A DNA stretch of 64,000 bases from Paenalicyclobacillus mengziensis (GCF_017298635.1 NZ_CP071182.1:2170001-2234000), one strand, 5' to 3'. Counted from the stretch's first letter, positions 53,462 through 64,000 are shown. Notes: generated by a model not told the origin, from the sequence alone. Translations and numbers: made by a program.

Positions 53462-56008
53462 ATGCCGGAAAAGAAGGAATTGTGTGTGATTGATCACGCG
53501 GAACATGACGGACCATCGGCCTTTGGAAGGGAAATGTTCTTGAAGTCACTGAGCGACCAAGGCATTAACGTGAAATCAATCAATTATTGGACTGAAACTG
53601 ATGAAGAATGTTGTATTTTGATAGGAAAAACTCAGGATAGACGAGTTCAGCAGCTTCTCGCTTGGAATAATGTGAAATATGAAGTTGAACCTGAAGGAGT
53701 TCTTTATCAGTGGTGCAGTAACGGGAATGGAAGAGTACTTGTAGCAGCTGGTACTGACGACAATGGCCTGATGTACGCGTTGCTCGAGCTTGCAGAAAGG
53801 ATTCAATATGACGGGTTAGCAGCGTTTGGGAAATTAGAAAATTGCGTTGAATATCCAGAAAATAAAATTAGAAGCGTTAGTCGGTTCGTGATGAGCCAGA
53901 GAGATGATGAATGGTTTTACTCGGAAGAGTTTTGGGAATTTTACTTTGCCAGGCTTGCCAAATATAGATTCAATCGCTTTGTGCTTATCCTTGGATTCGA
54001 TACCCCGTATATGTCGCCCCCATACCCGTTTTTTGTTGATGTGCCTGGTTACGCACACGTAAGGGCCAAAAATCTGGATGAGGGTAGTAAGCAGAAAAAC
54101 CTTAGTCAGTTGCGACGGATCGGACAATTATGCAAGAACCACGGCTTTGAATACACTCTGGCAACGTGGCAACAGCAACCGTGGACAACCAACCAGAAAG
54201 TGATGGTCGAAGGTCTTACTCAGGATGAACAGGTACTTGCCGAGTACTGTGCCGCGGGTCTCCGGGAACTGTTGACAGAGTGCCCTGAGATTGAAGTTCT
54301 GCAACTACGCGTCAACCACGAGTCTGGTATCGGAACCGAGCAGACGGCAGATGAGTTTTGGAAGAAATTAATTGTGGCAGTCTCAGAGGGAGGAACTAGA
54401 GTCAAGCTGGATCTCAGAGCAAAAGGCCTGACCGACGCTATGATCCAGTTCGCACTCGAACAAGGATTACAGCTTGCGGTTCCAACGAAATATTGGTGTG
54501 AACACGTTGCATTACCGTACCATCTCACCAGAATGCGTGAAGAGGAACTACAACAACTGGACAATTATAACCACAGTCGACGCTACAGTTATTCTGATTT
54601 AATCCGCAAACCTCATTTTTACGATGTCATCTACCGACTGTGGAATTATGGATCGAATACGATTTTTCTGTGGGGAGATCCAGATTTTTGCAGGAGATTT
54701 TCATACAGTCTAAATTATGGCCAGTCAGTAGGATTTGAGATTACCGCTCCCCTAAGTCTGAAAGGTGGGCAGGCATCATTCGAAGATGAACCGTGGCCGC
54801 TGTTTGACGATAAGACGTTGGTTCATTACAAATGGGAGGACGAGCGTTATTGGGCATACTATTTGTTCTTCGGACGTTTAACCTATTCCTCAAAAACGAT
54901 GGCGGAAGTATGGAAAAGAGAATTTAAGGCTCATTTTGCTGAAGCCGCTGACTTTATGGAGGCTGCTTACCGAGCAGCCGGAAAGATACTACCACTGATT
55001 GCAACCTACCATATGCCTGTTCATCCATCGCTTTCTTACTGGCCCGAGGTATGCACGGGCGCCGCCCTGTTTCAAGAACATAATTTTAATCCGGATTACC
55101 ATATTACTTTCCAGGATAGCGAACCAAGTGATTCGGGGCTGTTCTATGGAATAAGCGAATATGTGCAAGACGTACTCGATAGGAAGGTGGGATGCAAATA
55201 CACGCCAACGCAAGTTAAAAATTGGCTGTCAGCCTTTGCAAAAGATGTGCGCAGTTCAATAGAAGCAGCTGAAATGATGTCGGATATTTCGTTGAACTCG
55301 GAATTTCAAGCGACAAAGGTAGACATGCTTATGCAGGCGGACCTAGCGGAATATCATACCCACAAGATTATGGCGGCAATGGAACTTTCGTTCTACTTGA
55401 AAACAACAAACCCTGCTCATCTACAAAAGGCGTATAACCATGCGTCCGTTTCGCTCCAGTGCTGGAAAGTCCTTAGTGAGAGAGGCAGTGCCTATCACGA
55501 CAATCTCCAGTTTGGTGTGACTGGCGTGGGCAGAAGCACCAACTGGAAGGCAAGACTTCCAGAGCTGGAAAAGGATGTGGCCAAGTTGAAAACCATGGTC
55601 GCAGAAACACGGCCCGACACTTTTGGTAATGATTGTGATGTCCCTATCTCAGACCAAACCAATGTCCCGGACAGGTTGATGTCTTTTGACTCTGATGTTC
55701 CTGAGTACTGGAAAGCAGGACAGGATCTTAAAGTGACTGTGAGAGTGGGTGAGCTATGTAAATTTCAGGGCAATTTGAAGATGCATTATCGTCACATGAA
55801 TCAGCTGGAAGGGAGTTTTTTGCTCGTAGAGATGAGCATTCATGATGGGGCATACGAAGGGGTTATCAGCGGGGAATACATAACTCACGAATGGGATTTA
55901 ATGGTGTATTTCTCTGCGGTTGACTTTGATCATAACGTGATCATATATCCAGGAGTGTACCATCCCAAGTATCTTGCACCATATCACGTTGTTCAGGTTG
56001 TACAATGA
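53462..56008 (+). CDS. Large putative glycoside hydrolase of unrecognised family
   Basis: A protein of about 848 residues. Residues about 1-125 resemble the alpha/beta N-terminal domain seen in GH20/GH67-type glycosidases (LYQWCSNGNGRVLVAAGTDD, NGLMYALLELAERI). Residues about 130-480 look like a TIM barrel (RSVSRFVMSQRDDEW, YRFNRFVLILGFDTPYM, VLQLRVNHESGIG, NTIFLWGDPDF). The rest is helical, ending in a beta domain. ATG 53462 is 8 bases after GGAG. No signal peptide. Catalytic residues cannot be assigned. A uronidase or hexosaminidase-like function is possible from the fold. Confidence 0.75.
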   Translation: MPEKKELCVIDHAEHDGPSAFGREMFLKSLSDQGINVKSINYWTETDEECCILIGKTQDRRVQQLLAWNNVKYEVEPEGVLYQWCSNGNGRVLVAAGTDDNGLMYALLELAERIQYDGLAAFGKLENCVEYPENKIRSVSRFVMSQRDDEWFYSEEFWEFYFARLAKYRFNRFVLILGFDTPYMSPPYPFFVDVPGYAHVRAKNLDEGSKQKNLSQLRRIGQLCKNHGFEYTLATWQQQPWTTNQKVMVEGLTQDEQVLAEYCAAGLRELLTECPEIEVLQLRVNHESGIGTEQTADEFWKKLIVAVSEGGTRVKLDLRAKGLTDAMIQFALEQGLQLAVPTKYWCEHVALPYHLTRMREEELQQLDNYNHSRRYSYSDLIRKPHFYDVIYRLWNYGSNTIFLWGDPDFCRRFSYSLNYGQSVGFEITAPLSLKGGQASFEDEPWPLFDDKTLVHYKWEDERYWAYYLFFGRLTYSSKTMAEVWKREFKAHFAEAADFMEAAYRAAGKILPLIATYHMPVHPSLSYWPEVCTGAALFQEHNFNPDYHITFQDSEPSDSGLFYGISEYVQDVLDRKVGCKYTPTQVKNWLSAFAKDVRSSIEAAEMMSDISLNSEFQATKVDMLMQADLAEYHTHKIMAAMELSFYLKTTNPAHLQKAYNHASVSLQCWKVLSERGSAYHDNLQFGVTGVGRSTNWKARLPELEKDVAKLKTMVAETRPDTFGNDCDVPISDQTNVPDRLMSFDSDVPEYWKAGQDLKVTVRVGELCKFQGNLKMHYRHMNQLEGSFLLVEMSIHDGAYEGVISGEYITHEWDLMVYFSAVDFDHNVIIYPGVYHPKYLAPYHVVQVVQ

Positions 56009-56084
56009 TGCCAATTCTCGATTCGTGTCTTGGAGCACTGCTCGTACGCTAAAGCTCGCAACTTTGAAAACGAGGTGGTTGATA

Positions 56085-57047
56085 ATGCAGAACTCCAAGA
56101 CTCATTCCTGTTGTGCACCTGTTAGGGGTAGGTCGCATAGTGCATCGATTTGCCCTAGTGTAGATTACAGAGCATCCACAAACCACGGTACGGAAGGCAT
56201 GATTTACCTTTCGGGAGGTGAGTTCCTCATGGGAACCAACTCTCAAGAAGGATTTCCCAGTGATGGAGAGGGCCCGGTGCACAAGGTTGTTTTGAAACCA
56301 TTCTTCATTGACGTCTGTACGGTCACGAATGGTGAATTTCAATCATTCGTGAATGATACCGGGTATGTAACAGATGCGGAGACATTCGGATGGTCTTTCG
56401 TCTTTCACAGCTTGATGTCACAAGCAGTTTCGAAAACTGTAAAGCAAGTTGTGCAGACAACACCGTGGTGGTGTGTTGTAGAAGGTGCTGATTGGAAGCA
56501 CCCGGAAGGCCCTGATTCTGACATTTTAGACAGACGCGAACACCCTGTGGTTCACGTGTCGTGGAATGACGCGATGGCCTACTGCCGATGGTCAGGGAAA
56601 CGGTTACCAACGGAAGCAGAATGGGAATACGCGGCGAGAGGAGGCTTAATTCAAAGTCGCTATCCTTGGGGAGACTCTTTGCTCTCAGAGGACGGTGACC
56701 ATCAGTGTAACATTTGGCAGGGAGAGTTTCCATTCAGTAATACAGCCCAAGATGGATTCATCAGTACAGCACCTGCGAAAAGTTTCCGTCCCAATCGTTA
56801 TGGACTCTACAATATGTCCGGAAACGTATGGGAGTGGTGTGCGGATTGGTTCAGTCCGGACTATTATATGAAAAGTCCAACAGTGGAGCCTAAAGGTCCG
56901 TCATTCGGTCAGGCCAAAGTAATACGAGGCGGGTCTTACCTGTGCCACGAATCGTATTGTAATCGTTACCGTGTAGCTGCAAGGAGCTCGAACACTCCCG
57001 ACAGTTCTAGTGGGCATATGGGATTTCGGTGTGTTGCTGGTGCGTGA
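56085..57047 (+). CDS. Formylglycine-generating enzyme (SUMF1/FGE family)
   Basis: A 320-residue FGE-sulfatase domain protein. It converts the Cys of C-x-P-x-R in sulfatases to formylglycine. Both catalytic cysteines are present in GGSYLCHESYCNRYRVAARS, as in human FGE. Other hallmarks are GGEFLMGTNS, EHPVVHVSWNDAMAYCRW, KRLPTEAEWEYAARGG and NVWEWCADWF. Non-catalytic relatives lack the paired Cys, so this is a true FGE candidate. ATG 56085 follows GAGGTGG; an upstream frame overlaps the previous gene. No signal peptide, which matches the cytoplasmic sulfatases encoded at 43665 and 45292. Confidence 0.95.
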   Translation: MQNSKTHSCCAPVRGRSHSASICPSVDYRASTNHGTEGMIYLSGGEFLMGTNSQEGFPSDGEGPVHKVVLKPFFIDVCTVTNGEFQSFVNDTGYVTDAETFGWSFVFHSLMSQAVSKTVKQVVQTTPWWCVVEGADWKHPEGPDSDILDRREHPVVHVSWNDAMAYCRWSGKRLPTEAEWEYAARGGLIQSRYPWGDSLLSEDGDHQCNIWQGEFPFSNTAQDGFISTAPAKSFRPNRYGLYNMSGNVWEWCADWFSPDYYMKSPTVEPKGPSFGQAKVIRGGSYLCHESYCNRYRVAARSSNTPDSSSGHMGFRCVAGA

Positions 57048-57076
57048 TTGTTCCAAAGTGGGTCTAGTTCGAATAG

Positions 57077-58618
<1,542 letters not shown>

Positions 58619-58728
58619 CGACAATGTTATCCCTTTCGGTACAGTGACAGCACACCACTGTGCTTCTGTAAATGGGAGGATGCCGGGGTGCTCAGGTGCA
58701 ATTTAGATGTAGGATGGTGATTGGCAAT

Positions 58729-60648
58729 ATGTATAAGTTGAACGCGATGGATGAGAAACAGGTAACCTTAAACGATTCATTTTGGTCAGAAAGAGCAAAA
58801 TTGGTCCGCGAAACGGTGATTCCGTATCAGTGGAGAATTCTAAACGATATTGAATTAGATGCCCCACCAAGCTTTACAATTAGAAACCTCAAGATTGCAG
58901 CAGGGGAAATGCATGGGGAATTTAATGGAATGGTGTTTCAAGATAGCGATATCGCCAAATGGCTTGAAGCAGCAGGGTACAGTTTGGCTGTTCATCCTGA
59001 TAAGGATCTGGAGAGAATGGCTGACGAGGTTGTTGACTTATTGGAAAGGGCGCAAGAACCAGACGGATATTTGGACACGTATTTCATCGTCAAAGAACCG
59101 CACAAAAAATGGACGAACGTTCGGGACTGGCATGAGTTATATTGTGCTGGTCATCTAATCGAAGGAGCAATAGCATATTTTGAAGCTACAGGAAAGCGCA
59201 AGGCTCTGGATATTATGTGTCGTCTTGCTGACCATATATCGACTAAATTTGGACCCGAGCCTGGTAAACTCAAGGGATATCCTGGCCACGAGGAAATTGA
59301 ATTAGCACTTGTCAAATTGTATCGTGTTACAGGAAATCGTGCCTATCTAGACCTGAGCAATTACTTCGTAAATGAGCGCGGGAACCAGCCGAACTTTTTT
59401 AGGATTGAAGCTGAGGCTCGACAAGACGAAAGTAATTATAACTTGGCATATTCGCAAGCTCACGTGCCTGTACGAGAACAACAGACAGCGGAGGGCCATG
59501 CCGTGCGGGCGATGTATCTGTATAGCGCTATGGCAGACTTGGCCAAGGAACTGAATGACGAATCGTTGCTGGATGCGTGCCGTAGATTGTGGAGCAATGT
59601 GACTCAGAAGAGAATGTTCATCACTGGGGGCATAGGGTCTAGTGCACATGAAGAAGCGTTCACTGTCGATTATGATCTTCCGAACGATAGGGCCTATGCC
59701 GAGACCTGTGCGTCCATTGGGCTGGTGTTTTGGGCCCACCGAATGTTACAGACAGATTTAAATGGGGACTACGGTGATGTAATGGAACGAGCACTGTACA
59801 ACGGTATCCTGAGTGGGATATCAATGGACGGCAAGAAATACTTTTACGTGAACCCGCTTGAGGTTTGGCCTACAACGACGAATCATCGTCACGATATGCA
59901 GAGCGTCAAAACAACCAGACAAAGTTGGTTTGGCTGTGCTTGTTGTCCGCCAAATGTGGCAAGATTGTTGTCCTCCATTCATCGTTACATCTATTCGTAC
60001 GATAGCGAAGGAATCTGCGTGCACTTGTATGCAAATAGTGAGGCAAGGTGGAAGCAATCTGAACAATTGATAACTCTGTCACAGCAATCAGAATACCCGT
60101 GGGATGGTCGTATAAATTTGACAGTTCAAATGCATGAACCAGCGGAGTTTGACATCAAGTTACGTATTCCGGGCTGGAGCGAAGGCGCTACGACACGAGT
60201 GAATGGCAAGATCGTTTCGACTCACATAGAAAGCGGATATGCAACAGTCCATAGGCGCTGGGAAGATGGGGACCAAATAGAATTGCTCATGTCAATGCGC
60301 GTCCAACGTGTGAAAGCCAACAAAGATGTGCGAGCCAACGCAGGTAAGGTTGCTCTGCAGCGAGGTCCGGTAGTGTTCTGCATTGAGGAGGTTGACAACG
60401 GAACAAACCTTTCTGATATCGTGCTCAAAAGACAATTTGAACCTGAATTTCATTTTCGAGAAGGGTTTTTGGAGGGCCTGCCCTATATCACTGTTCAGGC
60501 GTGGAGGAGCGCCCCGAAAAAAGACGAAATCTTGTATTCACCTTTGAGTGTTGATGAACGCGTCTCCACAGTAATAACGGCCATACCATATTTTTCATGG
60601 TGCAATCGCGAACCCGGTGAAATGCTTGTTTGGTTAAGAACAGAATAA
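58729..60648 (+). CDS. Beta-L-arabinofuranosidase, GH127
   Basis: A 639-residue GH127 enzyme. The zinc-cysteine active site is clear: Glu-Thr-Cys in AYAETCASIGLVFW (about residues 323-325) and Cys-Cys in FGCACCPPNVARL (about 406-407). N-terminal VTLNDSFWSERAKLVRETVI and PDGYLDTYF are typical. It cleaves beta-L-arabinofuranosides, complementing the alpha-specific GH51 upstream. ATG 58729 is the most family-like start; ATG 58672 is in frame upstream. No signal peptide. It ends the enzyme part of the locus. Confidence 0.93.
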   Translation: MYKLNAMDEKQVTLNDSFWSERAKLVRETVIPYQWRILNDIELDAPPSFTIRNLKIAAGEMHGEFNGMVFQDSDIAKWLEAAGYSLAVHPDKDLERMADEVVDLLERAQEPDGYLDTYFIVKEPHKKWTNVRDWHELYCAGHLIEGAIAYFEATGKRKALDIMCRLADHISTKFGPEPGKLKGYPGHEEIELALVKLYRVTGNRAYLDLSNYFVNERGNQPNFFRIEAEARQDESNYNLAYSQAHVPVREQQTAEGHAVRAMYLYSAMADLAKELNDESLLDACRRLWSNVTQKRMFITGGIGSSAHEEAFTVDYDLPNDRAYAETCASIGLVFWAHRMLQTDLNGDYGDVMERALYNGILSGISMDGKKYFYVNPLEVWPTTTNHRHDMQSVKTTRQSWFGCACCPPNVARLLSSIHRYIYSYDSEGICVHLYANSEARWKQSEQLITLSQQSEYPWDGRINLTVQMHEPAEFDIKLRIPGWSEGATTRVNGKIVSTHIESGYATVHRRWEDGDQIELLMSMRVQRVKANKDVRANAGKVALQRGPVVFCIEEVDNGTNLSDIVLKRQFEPEFHFREGFLEGLPYITVQAWRSAPKKDEILYSPLSVDERVSTVITAIPYFSWCNREPGEMLVWLRTE

Positions 60649-60730
60649 GTAAAAAATTAATTTTTAGTTTAATCTTAAAGTTAGTTACTAATAGATGGAG
60701 GAGAAATTGACAAATACGAGGCAGGCATCG

Positions 60731-60778
60731 AAGTACTGCAGGGGGAGTCGATGAAACCTTTGTTCTCTCGCAGTACTT
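60731..60778 (+). terminator. Stem-loop after the GH127 gene
   Basis: AAGTACTGC (60731-60739) and GCAGTACTT (60770-60778) form a perfect 9-bp stem around a 30-base loop that can pair further (GGGGGAG with CTCTC). It is the probable end of the enzyme operon. Confidence 0.5.
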
Positions 60779-60848
60779 TATGTGCCTTCTGAGTGACGGT
60801 CGATGAACCCAAACCGAGGCTGTACCCCGTACTTCCTGACAACTGGGA

Positions 60849-60877
60849 TTGATGAAAGTTTTCTGATTGCTTATAAT
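60849..60877 (+). promoter_or_regulatory. Promoter of the LacI-family regulator gene
   Basis: TTGATG (60849-60854) and TATAAT (60872-60877) are separated by exactly 17 bases, a good sigma-A promoter, 86 bases before the regulator's ATG. TGAAACGATTAAT (60925-60937), with a central CG, lies downstream of it and resembles a LacI-family operator, which would allow autoregulation. Confidence 0.6.
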
Positions 60878-60962
60878 TTTCGCTTGCGCCAGGGACGCCT
60901 TTATGCTATTGTTTACTCAACTAGTGAAACGATTAATCTTTTTGGCGATAAGGGAAGATGGT

Positions 60963-62006
60963 ATGGTCAGGATAAAGGATATTGCGAAAGCGGCGAATGT
61001 ATCGACGGCAACTGTTTCCTATGTGATAAACGAAAGAGGAAATATAAGCTCGGATACCCGGAAAAAGGTCTTGAAAGTCATAAAGGAATTAAATTACCAG
61101 CCTAATAATGTTGCAAAGAGTCTTAAGATCAACAAGACCAACACCATTGGCGTTGTTGTGGAAGACATAACCGTGTTTAGTTCACCCGAAATTATAAATG
61201 GAATCAATGAAAGCGCTGACGAAAATGGGTTGTCTATCTTGCTGACGAATCTACGCGTTCACAGACGGATAGGCAACAACTTCGGAGAATTCGACAAATG
61301 TAGAACAGACGTCAAAGCCGCGGTTGAAGAGTTGGTCAGTAGGCAGGTAGATGGGATTATTTATGTTGGGGTGCATAACCGGGATTTGACGGGTCTCATT
61401 GAACTGGATAAGCCAGTTGTATTTTCTTATTGCAGCTCCCGTACGGAAAACCAGTTTAGTGTAAATTATGATGATGAATTGGCTGCCTTCGAGGCGACGA
61501 ATTATTTAATCGGTTTGGGTCATCAGAAGATTGCTTTAATCAGTGGGTTAATCGATTCAATCCCTGCTCACGGGAGGTTTTTGGGTTATTACAAAGCATT
61601 GGTATCACACAATCTGGAATTTAACCCTGAGTACGTTAAAACGGGAGACTGGGAGTATCTATCAGGATATACCATGGCCAAAGAATTGTTATCTGTAAAG
61701 AACAGGCCAACGGCCATCCTTGCGATGAATGATTTGATGGCTGGAGGCGTTTTTGAAGCTTGCCGAGAGAGTGGCGTGCGTGTCCCGGAAGACCTTTCGG
61801 TGATTGGCTTCGACAACAGGGAGTGTAGTTTTTACTTTACGCCTCGGTTAACAACTGTGAATTTGCCTTTGAATGAAATAGGAATGAAATCGATGGAGAT
61901 TCTCGTTGGGGCCATCAGGAAGTCGGACATTCCGGAAACAGATGTAAAGTTAAAATGCAACCTGGTAGAGCGGGAATCAGTAATGGAATATTCAACAGTG
62001 AGATGA
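60963..62006 (+). CDS. LacI-family transcriptional regulator
   Basis: A 347-residue LacI/GalR repressor. The N-terminal helix-turn-helix and hinge are clear (RIKDIAKAANVSTATVSYVI, YQPNNVAKSL), followed by a periplasmic-binding-protein-like sugar sensor (NTIGVVVEDITVF, LDKPVVFSYCS, GHQKIALISG, VPEDLSVIGFDNRE). ATG 60963 follows AAGGGAAG; the frame extends upstream but without a proper start. Placed between the hydrolase operon and the sugar importer, it probably controls both in response to the imported saccharide. Confidence 0.93.
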   Translation: MVRIKDIAKAANVSTATVSYVINERGNISSDTRKKVLKVIKELNYQPNNVAKSLKINKTNTIGVVVEDITVFSSPEIINGINESADENGLSILLTNLRVHRRIGNNFGEFDKCRTDVKAAVEELVSRQVDGIIYVGVHNRDLTGLIELDKPVVFSYCSSRTENQFSVNYDDELAAFEATNYLIGLGHQKIALISGLIDSIPAHGRFLGYYKALVSHNLEFNPEYVKTGDWEYLSGYTMAKELLSVKNRPTAILAMNDLMAGGVFEACRESGVRVPEDLSVIGFDNRECSFYFTPRLTTVNLPLNEIGMKSMEILVGAIRKSDIPETDVKLKCNLVERESVMEYSTVR

Positions 62007-62123
62007 CAGTGAGATGACTGATAGGAAAGTGTAGGTCGTTTTAAGGGGGGGTGAGGCCGAGGTTGAGCAGCGTTCAAACGAAGTCTGGATAAGGAGTTAA
62101 TCGACGTTAAGGGAGGTAAAAAT

Positions 62124-63425
62124 GTGAAGAGAAGAATGAAAAGAACGGCTGGTGTTGTGTTTAGTGCTGCTTTGCTGATGGGGGGTGTAACCGCTTGCGG
62201 CAGTGCCTCTACCAATTCTTCCAACAGCGGTACATCCGGTGGCAACAGTACATCGAGTGGTAATGGACAAAAGGTAACCATCACTTTTGACATGTGGGGC
62301 CCGGTACCTCAGAAGTATAACTTTATCAAAGCGTTTGAGAAAAAGTATCCTAATATACATGTCGCTCTAACTGAGATTCCGCAGACGAATTATTCACAAA
62401 AGATCAATGCTGAAGTAGCTTCTGGCACCGCACCTGATGTAATGCTTCTTTGGGAAAATCAAATTCAACAGTTTGCAAAAGACGGTGCCGTCGTCAATCT
62501 GGACACATATATCAAAAATGACCCATCGTTGCAACCGAGCAACTTCATTCCAGCTTTCCAGCAATTGGCTCAGCAGAGTGGAGGAACGTATGGACTGCCA
62601 TGGGTTTGGGCTACGCACTTGCTGTATTATAACAAGACTATGTTTAAGAAGGCAGGCGTTCCCTACCCCACTGCCAACTGGACATGGCAGGATTATCAAA
62701 ATGCCGCAAAAAAACTAACAATTGTTAAAAATGGGAAAACGGTTCAGTGGGGTTCTGCTCCAATTGGTTTCCCTGGTGTATGGTATTCACTTGCTGGTTC
62801 TGCGGGAGATCAGATAGTTAAGAATGGGAAACTATCTATTGGCCAAGGAGCCATTAAAGCTATGCAATGGCAGAACACGCTTGTCAATCAGTTGCACGTT
62901 GAACCGCAACCTTCGACTGGCAATGGTTCGGTGGATCTGTTCCAAGCAGGCAAAGCAGCGATGGAGATGAACGGCAGTTGGATGATTTCAACGTATGACA
63001 GCATTACAAATTTCAAATGGGACGTCGCTCCGTTACCATATGATACAACACCGTTCGACGGACTCCATACTGCATTTTTTACGATCAACAGCAAGAGCTC
63101 ACACAAAACTGCGGACTGGGATTTTATCAAATTTATGATGAGCCCTCAAGGACAGAAGCTTCTTGAAGAAGGACAAAACAACGTATCGGCGGAAGTCAGT
63201 CTGGCTAACAAGACGTGGTACCAGAACGCCGGCACAAATGGACCAACCAATTGGGCTGTATTCAATCAGATAGCAAAATACGCGAAATTGGGTTATGTTT
63301 TGCTTCCTGCTGGCCTGACAACCGATGGGACCAATCAATTTAATGCAGTGCTTTTAGGTCAGAAGACTCCGCAACAGGCTCTTCAGCAAATCCAGCAACA
63401 AGCGAGCCAAGTGAGTGGCGGATGA
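62124..63425 (+). CDS. Sugar ABC transporter substrate-binding lipoprotein
   Basis: A 433-residue CUT1-type solute-binding protein. The signal peptide ends in the lipobox GVTAC (Cys at about residue 26), followed by a Ser/Gly/Asn-rich linker, so it is anchored to the outer face of the membrane. VTITFDMWGPVPQKYNFIKA, APDVMLLWENQIQQFA and FKKAGVPYPTANWTWQDYQN are typical of this family. GTG 62124 is 7 bases after GGGAGG; the overlapping ATG is out of frame. It captures the oligosaccharide for the permeases that begin at 63849. Confidence 0.95.
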   Translation: MKRRMKRTAGVVFSAALLMGGVTACGSASTNSSNSGTSGGNSTSSGNGQKVTITFDMWGPVPQKYNFIKAFEKKYPNIHVALTEIPQTNYSQKINAEVASGTAPDVMLLWENQIQQFAKDGAVVNLDTYIKNDPSLQPSNFIPAFQQLAQQSGGTYGLPWVWATHLLYYNKTMFKKAGVPYPTANWTWQDYQNAAKKLTIVKNGKTVQWGSAPIGFPGVWYSLAGSAGDQIVKNGKLSIGQGAIKAMQWQNTLVNQLHVEPQPSTGNGSVDLFQAGKAAMEMNGSWMISTYDSITNFKWDVAPLPYDTTPFDGLHTAFFTINSKSSHKTADWDFIKFMMSPQGQKLLEEGQNNVSAEVSLANKTWYQNAGTNGPTNWAVFNQIAKYAKLGYVLLPAGLTTDGTNQFNAVLLGQKTPQQALQQIQQQASQVSGG

Positions 63426-63440
63426 TTTTGGATTAAGGCT

Positions 63441-63477
63441 AACGGCCATGAAGGGTCAGGTTCTCGTCATGGCCGTT
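63441..63477 (+). terminator. Hairpin after the binding-protein gene
   Basis: AACGGCCATGA (63441-63451) and TCATGGCCGTT (63467-63477) form a perfect 11-bp stem followed by TT. Partial termination here would give more binding protein than permease, a common arrangement in importer operons. Confidence 0.7.
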
Positions 63478-63554
63478 TTGTGATTCGTGTCGATTCCGTT
63501 AACGCAGCTCCGCGGGATTGGGAACACATGCAGATGGACATATATCCACAGAAG

Positions 63555-63642
63555 CGATGATGATGTTCACCAAGTGGTTTATGATACCGCAAAGTTCCAA
63601 GCGGAGTTCGAGAGCGACCACGCGTGCCAGCAGTACCTCTAA
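63555..63642 (+). pseudogene. Possible IS1595-type transposase N-terminal remnant
   Basis: One frame reads VHQVVYDTAKFQAEFESDHA then CQQYL and a stop. The pattern F-x2-E/F...C-x2-YL resembles the N-terminus that precedes the zinc ribbon in IS1595-family transposases. No further transposase sequence follows. The match is short and uncertain. Confidence 0.25.
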
Positions 63643-63848
63643 TTGAATGGATTCCGTTCAGAACGATTTCTCACAAGACTCGTACACGCCCACATGGGAA
63701 GCCAAAGCGCCTGGAAATGAGGCCTGTAATCATGTTTGAAACAAGATTGTGTTCTATTATATTCCTTTTATGTAAAAATAGCTACTTCCGCTGAGCTAAC
63801 GAAACATACATGTTGTGACTTTGCAGGTAGATTACAGGAGGTGTATTC

Positions 63849-64000
63849 ATGGCCCATACAAGTGGATTGACCATTAGCACCGAACCGGAAGGCATGCCGG
63901 TGAAACGAAGATCAAGGGTGAAGGATAACCTCACCGCTTATGCGTTTTTGTCACCATGGATCATTGGGTTCATTTTCTTTACGGGCCTTCCAATCATCGC
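63849..64000 (+). CDS. Sugar ABC transporter permease (3' truncated by window edge)
   Basis: The first 50 codons of an ABC permease of the MalF/UgpA type: a basic cytoplasmic N-terminus (PVKRRSRVKDNLTAYAFLSP) leading into the first membrane helix (WIIGFIFFTGLPII). ATG 63849 follows CAGGAGG. It continues beyond the window. With the binding protein upstream it forms the importer that likely feeds the sulfatase/arabinosidase locus. Confidence 0.9.
   Translation, partial: MAHTSGLTISTEPEGMPVKRRSRVKDNLTAYAFLSPWIIGFIFFTGLPII

Larger units (their letters stand above)
63426..63848. other. Gap between binding protein and permease genes
   Basis: Contains the hairpin at 63441-63477, a possible transposase remnant (about 63555-63642) and otherwise nothing recognisable. 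Confidence 0.5.

Noticed and set aside
58672..58728. Upstream extension of the GH127 gene
   Set aside because: Adds Cys/Arg-rich residues not typical of the family; the better family-like start is ATG 58729, though the ribosome site there is weak.

Overview
The window looks like a chromosome segment of an aerobic, low-to-mid-GC, probably spore-forming Bacillota (Alicyclobacillus- or Paenibacillus-like). This is inferred from strong GGAGG ribosome binding sites, GTG/TTG starts, lutABC lactate genes, a Bacillus-type fused rhamnulose-phosphate aldolase/dehydrogenase, and CgeD-like glycosyltransferases. There are no rRNA or tRNA genes and no intact insertion sequence. Several short decayed fragments show ongoing gene loss.

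Layout. 1-2751: the end of a sugar ABC importer (two permeases) and a GH28 pectinase-type hydrolase. 2752-4687: decayed sequence and two tandem paralogous GT2 glycosyltransferases. 5042-12657: a complete Wadjet (JetABCD) plasmid-defence operon, visibly more GC-rich than its surroundings. Its subunits carry unusual low-complexity insertions: an acidic repeat tail in JetB, an Ala/Gly linker in JetC, and a 12-copy collagen-like Gly-X-Y repeat plus a Gly-rich linker in JetD. 12658-13642: an AddA-nuclease-like fragment and an ADP-ribosyltransferase-like gene. 13756-29045: a reductive pyrimidine degradation locus with an NCS1 permease, two small putative DNA-binding proteins, and a long operon (aldehyde dehydrogenase, PreT, PreA, dihydropyrimidinase, beta-ureidopropionase, aminotransferase, alanine dehydrogenase, methylmalonate-semialdehyde dehydrogenase, then a beta-hydroxyacid dehydrogenase). 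Together these can take uracil and thymine to acyl-CoA, with pyruvate regenerated by alanine dehydrogenase. 29046-30450: gene debris (headless RpiR regulator, permease fragment). 30473-34032: lutR-lutA-lutB-lutC for lactate use.

34357-40452: rhamnose catabolism (kinase with a frameshift in a T7 run, RhaEW fusion, isomerase, a deleted mutarotase remnant, DeoR regulator), closed by a very strong hairpin terminator. Lactaldehyde and lactate link rhamnose breakdown to the neighbouring lut genes. 40825-64000: a large carbohydrate locus with a cupin regulator, cupin enzyme, Gfo/Idh/MocA oxidoreductase, sugar isomerase, two formylglycine-type sulfatases, two large unfamiliar glycosidase-like proteins, two GH127 enzymes, a GH51 arabinofuranosidase, an amidohydrolase/Rieske pair, a dedicated formylglycine-generating enzyme, a LacI regulator and the start of an ABC importer.

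No catabolic enzyme in this locus shows a signal peptide. The simplest model is import of a sulfated, arabinose- and possibly rhamnose-containing oligosaccharide followed by desulfation and hydrolysis in the cytoplasm. This locus and the repeat-laden Wadjet operon are the two most interesting parts of the window.
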